From positions 372,001-436,000 of the forward strand of contig CANNZV010000323.1 in assembly GCA_947561585.1 (NCBI GenBank): a DNA stretch of 64,000 bases, in the 5' to 3' direction. The notes under the pieces were generated by a model. The model saw only the letters and a list, made by a program, of their open reading frames with translations. It searched no databases and was not told the origin of the DNA. Shown here in pieces: positions 37,101 to 47,895 of this stretch; position 1 is the first letter of the stretch, and every line of letters begins with the position of its first letter. A program made the position numbers and the translations under genes. Source of the DNA: Caprella mutica (taxonomy: Eukaryota > Arthropoda > Malacostraca > Amphipoda > Caprellidae).

Positions 37101-40100
37101 TTTTTCCTTGAACAAAAAATATTTATAACTCGATATTCTGTATGTGTATTTAAATTTCTATGACGAAGGTTCGATACACTGAAGATTCGATTACCGATTA
37201 AAGTTTTTGATTAAAATGTGTAACTCCAAATTTATCAATAATTAGAAATTATAGATTTTCACCCAATTATTGTGAGTTACATAAGCATTAAAGCCATAAA
37301 GCAGATATCAAGTCCTCAGCACAACCAAGCGTAGGAATTACCCCTATACGCAATTCGCCAACAAGTAGCACAAGTATTTTTTATTAGATAATTATGTTTT
37401 ATTAGTGATAAGAAAGAGCTAAAATGTCCTTACTATATGCATCACACAACAATGGCAATTAATACTTTAATTGAGTCTAACTCAATGGTAAGATATTTGA
37501 CGTTATCCTAAAGGGTGAAGAAGTCCTTTATTGACCTTAATAGATTGATTAATACGACTTCAATGTGTCCATTCATCCTCAGTCTGCTTATATTCGCTAA
37601 AGGATAATATTTCCATTTGTTTGATTTCTATAGCTGAATTATTACTTAATAGGATTCCAATACAAAAATAAATCAAAACCTCTCTACATGAATAAATAAT
37701 AAATATTCTCCCGTTTCGAGTTTAAAAGGTATATAATATATATAGTCACCAATAACTATAATTCTATCGTTTATGTGTCTATTTTTAGTATACTAAAGGG
37801 GTTCAAATTTGACTATAATTCTGATTTAATCTATTGTAGGATAAGTTCCGAGTTATCGAACTGTTCCACATTTTCCAGGATACAGTAACATAGGGTATGG
37901 TAATCAGCTGATAGAATCTATAGTTTGACGTGACCACCGGATGACTGGAAATGGCGACTCTGACCACACTTTGAAACATGGGAAAACCTACTTAAACTTA
38001 GCACTTATAAAATTAATTTTTTTCTGATCAATTACTAACTAGGCATTGGTTAAATTGTATTCCATCATTTTTTTCCTTATTTGTTATTCATAGGAACTAC
38101 AATTTAGCAGTTAACTAGCACTACTTTACGCTCCTGGGTACCATATTTTCAAGACCCTATTTTTTCTAGATAAGTTAAAGAAATAAACAATAAAAACACA
38201 CCTGAATTAAATCTATATATTCAACTTTGAGGTTCAATCGCCATTTTCACTTTTCTTTTGCACGAAACCCTTATAAAATGACTTCAAACTTCTCGATATT
38301 AACATGCAAATACGAGGAATTATAGGCCGTTCGGTCACAAACAAGGAATGTGTTGTTGTGGTGACGTCATATTTTTGTATCGTCTGCTAGGTACTATACC
38401 CGATTATGTTCCTGTACCCTGACATTTTCAATCATATAAGAAAAAAGTGTAAGTTCCCCCTATAAACAACGTATATCGATTCGTTTTCTTTTTGATTGCT
38501 GTTTGCTGGGATATCGAATCGATGGATTTTTCCATAAAATCGAAAGACCGTTGTTTGTAGGGTAGTTCACGTCCCTATTTCATTTAGGGACGTGAACTAG
38601 GAAAGGGGTATTTTATCTGATTAAAATAAATAGCACTAAATAATTTTAATTGACAGAAAATATAGTATTCTTGACTACATATGCAAATAATACCAAAAAG
38701 GAATGTTTGAAATTGAAATTCAGCAAATTACTACAATTTTAATTATTTGTTAACATAAAAATCAAATTAAAAAATTACCAATGAAATTAGACACCTATGT
38801 AATGTTAGACACTTAATTACCCCTCACTAGTTTGCGTCCCTAAATCAATTAGGGACGTGAACTAGGAATTTACCGAAAAAAGTATAGAAGAATTATTTCA
38901 GGTTCAGGTACCATGGGTAGTATTTCTTATATGATCGAAAATGTGGAACCGTACGATAACTCGTAACTTACCTCAATAAATTTGAATAATATTAATTATT
39001 GCAAAACATTTCATTCCAGGCGAAGACTGTGCCAGACAGTGCAAGGAAGATGAAGTGAAGAACTGTCTGTTCGTCTTCAAGGTTCACCTGTACCAAACCC
39101 TTACTAGGTGACATACCCATTACCCATATATATATAATATTTTAAGAATTTCCCTTAGTCATATATGGTAAAGGATCTACCTACCACTTTGACCCTTTAC
39201 TTACAAATGTTAGATATTTCCTTTATTCTATTTCGCAAAAAATGAAATGTTCATAATTTCAACCAAAGAAGTTTGAATTGATTACCATCTTCTAGAAAAT
39301 ACGATATTAGTGTACGTTGACTATGAGTTAATGCACACAATCTCTGTACTTACATGCAAAATGATTATAATTACATATAAAATGATTGTAATTACATACA
39401 AATTGATTTTAACTATATACAATTTAATTTACTTATGACTATCTTTTTGCTCATGTGAATCATATTTTTTAATTTAGAAAAATCTGTTACAATATTTCTT
39501 AATTTTTTTTTCGAAAATCAATCACAAATTGTATATTCACTACTTTCTTTAAAAGCATTTACAGTTCCAATCTCCAATTTCGAATGATACGTTGCTCCAA
39601 TCGAATCCGTTTGTTGCAGAGCCTGTTACAACTGTCCCAAAAACATAACGGACTGCCTGAGACCAGAGTGCATAACCGGGTCAGGGAATCGCAGACTTTT
39701 GAAAGTAGTGAATAGGCAACTGCCTGGGCCATCCATTCAGGTAAGGACTCAATAACCATAGTAATGGGAGACTTTACAAAATTGAAGTTATTCTAGGGTC
39801 AATGAAGATTACGAAGGGACCCGTAGAATGGCTTACCTAATCTTCTATGGCCTATCATAACTCTCTCTCGCTCTTTGTATCATTTGATATATTGGTAAAA
39901 ATTAAATGCTAAGTAAGGTTTCGCTCAATCACCATTACTTGCAAATGAAATGCATAAATTAAGGTAAAATTTAAGGATTAAATCACAGGTTTGTAGAGGG
40001 GACAGAGTCCTAGTTGAGATCCAGAACGAACTACCGTCCTCAAGTGTGTCCTTCCATTGGCACGGACTGACGATGAACTCTGATCCTTACATGGATGGCG

Positions 40101-43100
40101 TCTCAGGTAAATTGAACCAATTTATGTTTTAAAATCACTCTTATTTATTTATCTATTAAATTATTATTTCTTGTAAAGGTAAGAGAAGTACAATTTTTTT
40201 ATGTATGTAATGTATAACCCTTCAATCGTCCCGGTGATGATATTTAGTCACTTAAATTATAAATAAAGAATAGACGAAAATGGGTTGAAGCATTTTGGCT
40301 TGCTGCTATATTATACAGTTAACTTTATTGATTTTAATTTTTTGTTGTTTTATACTCACTCTATTTAAGTTTCATACTGTAATGAAGAATAACAGTCCTA
40401 TACAAATACAATAAATAATTAAATTTGTAAATTTTAGTCCCAATTGATACATGCATAGGTCATACCAAATTTAAACGATATATACTTGATAGGAAAAAAG
40501 TTTGTAAGTATTAATCGTTTTCAAATATTAAGATCGAGCTGGAGAACAAAAATAGTTAGACAAATTAAAATAACTTTAATGATTGAACCCATTTATTTAT
40601 TTCCTAAGTGAAAAAACTGTAAATCTAATCAGAAGTTGTAGAATTGAAATAATAAAACTTCTGTACTTGAAATAAAGATGTTCACATTCTAAATCTATAA
40701 AATAATTAAATATTATATAAACCAGGATTAAAATTTTTCGTAAATGCGAATTTGGTTGAACTTCTTCATTCTTTTAGCCCTAGATAAACATTTCCCTTTT
40801 TATCCAATTTGTCTCCAGGTTTAACGCAGTGTCCAATAGATCCCAGAGCGAGTTTCACCTATAACTTCATGGCCAATTTCCCAGGCACACACTACTGGCA
40901 TGCTCAGGAAGGTGAGATTCTTATAATACAGTAAAACTCCTGAATTATGAAGTTGTGAGTTATGAATCACTCGATTAATGAATGACCTGAATTATGAAAT
41001 ACACCTGAGTTATGAAGTAGTTTTCTATGTTAAATTACAGAAAATCAGATACGTAAAGAATTACGTCATAGTTATCCCTCAATGACCATAGTTTTATAAG
41101 ATTTTGATCATAGAAAACTATCTAGTACATCCGAGATATGAAGTAGCTGTGAGTTATGAAGGAACAAGTATTTCATAACTTAGAAGTTTAAATTTTTGAA
41201 TCGATGAGCAATTTTCGAACATGGCACCACCCGTATTTTCGACTTCTAGACATATTTTAGACACAAAAACTCGTAAAAAATAACGACACTCTGCCAAAGC
41301 TTGTGCAACGATTAATCACCGCCCGGGCAAAGCTGGCGGAGCAACGTTCAGGATTTCTGCATTGGCCTAGCAGAACAAAGCGTTCACGAACTTCCATCAA
41401 GTGGTGACAAACTTTGGCTGGGAGTTTTTTGGGGCAGAAGAATTTTGAAAAGAGGAAAACTACCGCTCCTCATCACTCACAATATTTTGTGCAGCTCAAA
41501 ACCTTCAGAGTGGTGAGGAGCGAACGTATACGGTGGTGCTTTAACGGATATCAACTTCTGTGAATGGTAACGAGTGGTGATGATTTTTTTTCACCGCTCT
41601 AGGAACGCTCCAACAAAGTTCGACGGTTTGACCTGGGCTTTACATTCAACAATTTATTCATGTCTCACCTTGGTAATTGAAAGTAAATGTTTGGATTATT
41701 AAAAGTGTCTTTAAAGTTTCAATTGATTTCTCTACCTTATTATTGCAGGTATCATGGATACTAATTAAAATAACAACATAGATGATTATAATCTTTTTCT
41801 TACACGAATGAAAGTATTGAACTGTCTAATAATTCTTCACTGACTCTATCTAATGAACACATTTCAGGTTTGTTGAGGGGAGAAGGTCTTTACGGCCCCT
41901 TGATTGTAAGGAAACCCGATGAGACGGAGACTCAAAAGCATTTCTATGACTATGACTTATCTTCACACGTCCTACTGGTAAGATCTTCTACACGCTCACT
42001 ACGATTACTCTTATTTGGTGTCAAGTAAGTTTCACAATACAATATTAGTTCTACATTACACATTTATACTATGACGTCAGCAAGTCTTATATATTAAACT
42101 CATTCAATTGAATTCGAGTTAAAGTTAAAAGGTCAAAGAACTGGTTTGATTTCAGTAGGTACGAGCAAGACATACACCTCGAAGATGAATCGTCAGGATT
42201 AATATTCCAGATTTACAAAACCTAATTTATTTTAATAAGAAGGAACAAAGGGAAAACATCTGATCAAGAATACATCCACCATTTTTGAATAAATAGTTAA
42301 TGAATTGGATCTTAAGTAAGAAAATCAATGGTTAGTAAAGGATCTGAGCGGTAGTTAGATCTTTCACTCGACAAGCTAGGTATCCCTTAGGAAATTCTCA
42401 ATTCTCGGACTCTCACGACACACTGGAAATGAGAGCTACCATAGGTCATAAACCTATCTGATCTTTAGTAAATTCTGATTGAAGTCTTTAATGACCTATG
42501 TTGACATCCACTTTAATTGAGAGTTTGACGTTACACTAAAGGGCCGTACACACGTAGGCTTTTTTAAGTCTTTCCGCCAGACTTTTTGCTAAGCTCCTCC
42601 TACTTTTTCCACGAGAATATAAGAAAAAACGATATAATTATTATTTATTTCAGTTAGTATCCATGATACCTGCAGGTATCAAGAAATAAATAATAATTAT
42701 ATAGTTTTTTCTTATATTCTCATTGAAAAAGTAGGAGGAGCTTAGCAAAAAGTTTGGTGGAAAGACTTAAAACACCCTACGTGTGTACGACCCTTTAGAG
42801 TTCTTTACAGTCATCGCTATAATATCTTTGTGATTTCTCTTTAGATGAGTGACTTGCCTGCCAGAACATCGGAAGGAGAATTCGTTAATCGGTACTACAA
42901 TGAAGACAAGTCTCCACCCACAAACATACTCATCAACGGACGGGTGAGAAGACATGATATGGTCAATTTTTTACCTATATAGAGTATTCAAGTTATAAGT
43001 ATGATATAGGAGTCTGAGAATTATTGTTGAACGATGTATGCAATATAAGCAAAAGAAATGAAGATGTCAATATCATCCAAGGATACAATAAATTTGTTAT

Positions 43101-46100
43101 TCAATTGCAGAGTAGTAAGTAACTACAAGTAAAAAGAATTATCCTATTTTACCATGTTTTCTTCAGGGTGGCAAGAAGGAAGGAAACTCAGCCACTCTTC
43201 CATATGCACGCATTGATGTTGTCAGAGGTACGTTATAAAATATAACACATGAAAACTAATCAGGACACTGTTAGTAATATAGGTACTGTTAGCATATTTA
43301 AGGACATAGTAAGTAGCACAATATAGGGATACAATCACATGGCAAGTTCAAAGAAAAGGGAAAATTTGAAGCGATGTTGGTGTAACAATAGAAATATAAC
43401 AGGTTCACTAATTTCAATGCACAGTTTTCTGAAATTTAAATGTAGTTAAATAATCAGAGACACAATATTTGTAGATTTTCATTCTAGTGAGTGATAGTTG
43501 TAATGTATACTTGATAACCACAACTTACTACGAATTGTAGTCCATAAATGTAATTTATGATAAAAGTTATATATATATATATATATATGTACATATTTTT
43601 TCAGGCAAGAGATATCGCCTCAGACTTATCAACGCGGCGTCTCTTAACTGTCCGATACGAGTGGTAGCGCCAGCGGATCACAACTTCACAGTTATTGCAA
43701 CAGATGGCGCCAGTATAACTCCTTTCTACACTCAGTCGATTGTAGTCAATAATGGTGCGTATAGTGTGACTTGTATCGTATATACTTTACAGAAAATAGT
43801 TAACAAAATGTCAACACGTAGGCTATTTATTTACATAGATAGCTAAAATGTGTGACAAGTCTTTCTATCGGTACCCAGAAATGGACGTGCAAATATCTCA
43901 ATTTCAACTGTAATTCAAATGAATGACTATATCATTTATGCCATTTTGACGCAATTTCAAGAGTAGAGGAAAACACAAAAAACGTATTTAAACCTAAACC
44001 AAATGACTTACTAATCAAAAAAAAAAATCATCAAATTAATTGCTCTACTTACCAGGAGAGAGATGGGACGTGGTTCTCATAGCTAACCAGAATTCAACCA
44101 GCTACTGGATTTCCATGATAGGGGAGGTGGAATGTGAGGGTGTGAACCAAGGAGTTGTTGTGACCTACAAAGAGTCGATTGAAGACCCCATGTTACCACT
44201 CAACGAAACAATCACTCCAAACATTACCATTGCTGAACCAGGAGCTAATGTGACTCTCACAGATGAGCAGATAAACGATTTCTTGGAAGATGTCAGTGTG
44301 CCTGATGGTCTGCCTCTTACTGTTGATAACTCTGACTTGGTAAGTTTATTTATACAATTCATATTGCAATTTTGTAGTGGTAATCAACATAGTAGTAGTA
44401 TTCAGATGTGGCTGCTATCAAAATACTTTGATTGTAATATATGATGGTGCAAGAGCAGTGTTTTAACCTTTTTTCCTTCTGACACAGAAAGCCAACACAC
44501 ATGGCGAGAACTGCAGTCACCCCAACATCACCTGTTTGAGTGAGATCAGAAGCACCCCATACGCTCCTCTGCCACAGTATATGGCTGAACAGTGGGTGGA
44601 AGACACTCTATTCCTCTCCTTCGGCTCTCAACCTGTCTACAACAAACACTTCTACAGTTTGCTTTACTATGGACCGGAATTCAGTGAGTTGATCATATCA
44701 TATTCTTTGAAAAATTCTATCTTTTGTGTGATATGGGTAGGAAAAGCCTAAAATCGGATGTAAAAAGTTCAACCAATCAACAAATGTATCATTGCTATTA
44801 GACTAAAGTCTAAACGAACGGTCTAAACCTAGAAATAAATTCAAATGACTCTAATACTTCACGAGTTTTATAAAAAAATATTTTCAGTGCCACCTGAGAA
44901 GAGATCCAAGACACCGCAAGTGAACAACCTTAGTCTCAAATTACCTGCAAGACCGCTGTTGCTAGATCAGGGACCAATAAAAAGTGGAGTCTGCACTTCT
45001 GAGGGTAAAGTTCTGAGGAGATTTTAGAAATCTAAAAATCTATATCGAACAAAGTTTGAGGTATTTAAAATTTGCTCGTATTCATAAAATTTGGGGTTTA
45101 TACACTAAAGTAGATGTATTAAATGAATTTAAACTTAGGGTAGTCAGATTAATGAAGTTCATATTCTAATTTTAAGGTGTTCGTCGAAAGCACTGTGTGG
45201 GTGACTACTGCGAGTGCATACATTCCCATGATATTGAACCTGGTGAGGTGGTGGAACTGGTACTCATTAACGAAGGTGAGCTTTACTTTTTCAATAAACA
45301 ATTAAGTACCTATTTACACACAGGAGATAGATATTCTTTACAGTGAAAGCATTTGAATTAGGTTGAAGGGCCTTTTTTAAGGCAAGGGTTTAGAGTTAGA
45401 CAAACGACACCCATGGCCATATTCACTACTATTCGGTCCCTTGTCCACTTACTTTTTTGATTTAGCTACATAACTACCTTCTATTATATGAAGAAAAACT
45501 GTATTTTTATCACGAATTGTTGCTCTTGTCATAAATAAGGTATTCTGTTCCATTAATTGAATAGTTCCTGGGTTTTGCTGGGATGGCTGCCATGAGACGT
45601 AAGATTTAGTCGGACACATCGCTTCAATTTTTATTTTATATCATACTTAAAAGTAGAAAATATTTAGTCTCTTGAACAATCTTCGCCGTTTATAGAAACT
45701 GAATAAATTTTACGTGGTCCTCATGATGATCTTGTATGCCCCAAAAGAGTCGTAACTGCCCACCTCTGCTATTGGACTTTATTTTCACTGACATACTGAT
45801 TTTTTAGGTGCTGTGAATATAATTAGGTTAACTGCAGGATTGAAACAGATGATCTCACTATGTGGCCTAAAAGTTTTCTTACAGCAAGCTTTTTGTTCTC
45901 CTGAAATGATTTATTTTTCGTTCACAGGGCTGAAGAACGAAACAGCACCACAACCTATTCACTTACATGGCTACAGATTTTGGGTCATCAGTCACGGTAT
46001 TTACGATCCTAAGGTTGTCCTCAATCAGACCACCATTGACAGTGAACTTGGAGAGAACTCTACCACCACTGAGACTCTGCCTGATTCTCCAGAAGAGGAA

Positions 46101-46687
46101 GGTTTCACCAGACTTCACGCTCTGAATCTCTTCACCAAAAACCAGTTCCCTCGCAACTTCTACCACCCCATAATGAAGGACTCCATTGTCATCCCCTCAG
46201 GAGGATACGCTATCGTCAGATTCCAAGCAAACAACAAAGGTAAGGTCAACCAAATAGGTCTACCTCAGTTTAGTTTTGTTCACTTTAGCAGTATCGAGTA
46301 AATAAATGCTTGATTGCAGGGTGAACCAAAGTAAAGAGTTCATAATTCGAAAAAAAATTAATTAATGTGAAAATAAAATTTATCCGTTTCGACAATAAAT
46401 ATGAATTAACAAAATAAACCAAGTTTTGTTGCCATTTCTATATTTTTCCAAAAGACTACTAGAATTTTTTTAATTAACATTAATGGAAGCAGCAGTTGCT
46501 TCTCATTCCATAAATGCTTAGGAATGATTTAAAATATGTCTTAGAATTTGAACCACCCTATATTCCAGGTTTCTGGTTGGGAGAAAGCCAAGTTTTACAG
46601 CAAGCGGCTGCAGGACAAGGATTCGTGCTTCAAGTTGGTAACTCAACAACTTTCCCCAAACCACCTCGTAATTTCCCCAGGTGCTAG
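31163..46687 (+). CDS. MCORP: Multicopper oxidase-related protein (MCORP-type, laccase-like, copper sites degraded)
   Basis: The 18 exons are 31163-31265, 33527-35064, 35154-35376, 35995-36207, 39020-39107, 39620-39740, 39989-40106, 40819-40911, 41868-41977, 42845-42943, 43167-43227, 43605-43754, 44056-44339, 44488-44683, 44888-45004, 45177-45275, 45928-46239 and 46569-46687. All junctions are GT-AG, and the sum is 4044 nt: 1347 residues plus stop. Exon 1 encodes a hydrophobic signal-like start (SLVVFCLLVQQ). Residues 36-692 are a low-complexity extension. Residues 694-1347 are laccase-like, beginning EDCARQCKED. Ligands kept: His785, His787 (HWHG), His829, His1216, His1218 (IHLHG). Lost: Gln831, Gln1213, and the HCH...H box, which reads ESQVLQQ (1314-1320). 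Type 1 copper is thus impossible and oxidase activity very unlikely. Insect MCORPs, described as lacking copper residues, fit this. It is probably secreted; its role is structural or binding. Confidence 0.93.
31850..31970 (+). repeat. Decayed relatives of the 45-bp repeat, MCORP intron 1
   Basis: Two to three degenerate units (aacaaccattaatagtaaag onward, with aagtgc...gaa) resemble the 45-bp array at 11740-11985, 20 kb away. Confidence 0.6.
32085..32612 (+). mobile_element. SINE/RTE-like repeat with internal subrepeats and (TAAA)n tail, MCORP intron 1
   Basis: A unit of roughly 110-130 bases containing 'tttgagttat', 'gaccttgacctttgaccgg' and 'ccaatcgtcccacca' recurs about four times in degraded form. 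It ends in gataaataaataaataaata, a tail type seen on RTE elements and their SINEs. No coding sequence. Confidence 0.6.
32951..33236 (+). repeat. 86-bp tandem repeat, three units plus partial, MCORP intron 1
   Basis: The motif ttactgtttacactagcacg starts at 32953, 33039, 33125 and 33211, exactly 86 bases apart. The units are nearly identical, and the fourth is broken off after about 30 bases. The array ends 290 bases before exon 2. Confidence 0.95.
33527..35064 (+). other. MCORP exon 2: acidic, Ser/Arg and Tyr-Pro-Gly repeat region
   Basis: This single 1.5-kb exon encodes residues 35-547. First is a very acidic part with four copies of SDEVEQ-like repeats (33760-33840). Then come LERRKRSPRRRSSSSSSRS and a long serine tract (33976-34185), whose KR and RR pairs could be furin-type cleavage sites. 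Next are 12 ten-residue units of the form YPTGGTAPSP, with QP, KP or RP variants (34252-34611), followed by irregular YPSGG/TYPGG repeats to about 34960. Composition resembles cuticle or silk-like matrix proteins. That resemblance is compositional only. Confidence 0.85.
35154..35376 (+). other. MCORP exon 3: Gly-His-Tyr repeat segment
   Basis: Encodes residues 548-621. A basic start (ATKKVKKGLF) leads into repeated GYGHGG and GFGHGG (35226-35310), then a GAGAAYGG segment. Histidine-glycine repeats of this type can bind metals, which is notable next to a copper-poor oxidase core. This is a speculation from composition. Confidence 0.75.
35451..35880. mobile_element. TTAA-type MITE relative in MCORP intron 3
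   Basis: Starts ttaaaagtcccctccactct, like 63757 (agtcccctccactctatttt) and the ends at 61844 and 27040. The right part resembles 26905-27030. The boundaries are not exact. Confidence 0.5.
36208..37831. other. MCORP intron 4, first part
   Basis: No exon or gene seen. Contains short repeated phrases (aggacacggtta, aggacactgtta) at 36240-36380 that recur in intron 11 (43258-43330), and a 26-base triplet repeat 'ttttgaaattttatacacaa' near 36495-36565. Confidence 0.5.
37832..38976. mobile_element. 1.1-kb element with about 40-bp terminal inverted repeats, MCORP intron 4
   Basis: The left end ggataagttccgagttatcg at 37840 is mirrored at the right by cgataactcgtaacttacct (38954-38973), with gttccacattttc inside both. 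No coding sequence remains. It belongs to the same terminal family as 30271-30500. Confidence 0.75.
38563..38599. repeat. Perfect 15-bp hairpin (tagttcacgtcccta) with a second copy at 38827-38865
   Basis: The arms tagttcacgtcccta and tagggacgtgaacta are separated by 7 bases. The same hairpin with one changed arm base occurs 264 bases on. Both sit inside the 1.1-kb intronic element. Confidence 0.85.
40926..41660. other. MCORP intron 8 content, possibly Tigger-like MITE
   Basis: Begins ta-cagtaaaactcctgaatt, like pogo/Tigger termini, with repeated 'gagttatgaagt' phrases to 41165. 41270-41640 is GC-richer unique sequence without an open frame. No exon seen. The right terminus was not found. Confidence 0.35.
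42537..42798. mobile_element. 262-bp foldback MITE with arms of about 115 bp, MCORP intron 9
   Basis: The left arm (taaagggccgtacacacgta...) pairs with the right arm (...cctacgtgtgtacgaccctt tag) almost along its whole length, leaving a centre of about 30 bases. TA may be the target duplication. The centre contains the 16-bp palindrome gatacctgcaggtatc. The element ends 46 bases before exon 10. Confidence 0.88.
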
Positions 46688-47895
46688 AGTTTTTCTTACC
46701 CATGTTATACCTAACTTAAGTTTAAGTATTATCTACGTCCTTAGCACACAAATATGTATATGTTAAGTATGATTATGAAGCACGGAAAGAATCAGTTGTT
46801 TTAAACTGAATTAAGCTATTGGAACCATTGGGATAAACTATATGGAAGTTAGCTTCATATATTCAATGCGTCTTACAAATTTTTGTAATTGATTCCTCAT
46901 TTAACCGCATTAACTTCAAGATTAAACCTAAAAATGAGTAATAATTTCTGAAAGTTATATTATACAAATTGGAGACTATCGACACTAATAGAGGCTCTTT
47001 TTTCACCAGATTACTTGAAGGACAATGATTAAAGAAATATATCAGAACAGTCTTATTTTAAGAGTATTATCAGCTAGATATTCAAAATATTACCAATCTT
47101 CATAATAGATAATCAAGCTTTAATAAATTTTTTATATAAGAGTTGACTACTAGCTACATCCATCAATATTTTCTTAATAAATTCTACTAATCACAGCCTC
47201 GTTACTCTCTGAACCCTTCATTCAAGTTTTACACGGATTCCTTAGCCAGCGAACGAGAATACGTAACTATACATCCACATGGCAATTATGTTAAATTACA
47301 AAAAGGATCATTGAATCGTTAGCTCAATAAAAGAAATTTATTTCATTAAATTCATACTTTCCAAAGAAAGGAATTTTCTCGGAAGTCTTTTAAAACAGTT
47401 TCACAATATAATTCACATAGTCAACAATAGTTAATTATAATAGGTTAGAGGGAGTTTGAAGACCTCTATTAGATCTAACTAATGTGAAACTGATAAAAAC
47501 GTTTTTTCTTAAAAGAAATGCATAAAGTATTTATTCTTTCTTCACATTTGAAGATTATTCTAGATCTCTTTACGGCATTAATTTATTACCTTACACAATG
47601 TTCCTATAATTCATTCATTGACAAATAATTAGTTTTACGGCTTAAAATAATCATGTTGGCTCTACCAATATTTGAGTGAAATAACCTTTTCAAAATTACA
47701 TCATCTTATTTCACAGAGCCTGTTTTTTACCCGTAATTTATTGACAAAATTATTTCAAGAAGAATTTGAAAATTAAATTCCCCTGATACTATGCACTAAT
47801 TTGACAGAAACATGGATAAGTTTCAACATAATCATTCGCTCCCTAATCATAATCTTTAGCTAACTACCTATAATCATAATCACGAAGATGTAGAT
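46688..47895. other. Convergent intergenic region MCORP / TSR2
   Basis: No gene. aataaa signals for MCORP occur near 47122 and at 47336-47341. TSR2 transcripts must end here from the other strand. No repeat was recognised. Confidence 0.5.

Noticed and set aside
44040..44444. Separate small genes for individual laccase exons (44040-44444, 45813-46301 and others)
   Set aside because: These are exons with intron read-through. The GT-AG joined model explains them all in one frame.
31163..46687. Calling the gene an active laccase
   Set aside because: The type 1 copper Cys and both type 1 His are replaced, and half the type 3 ligands are gone.
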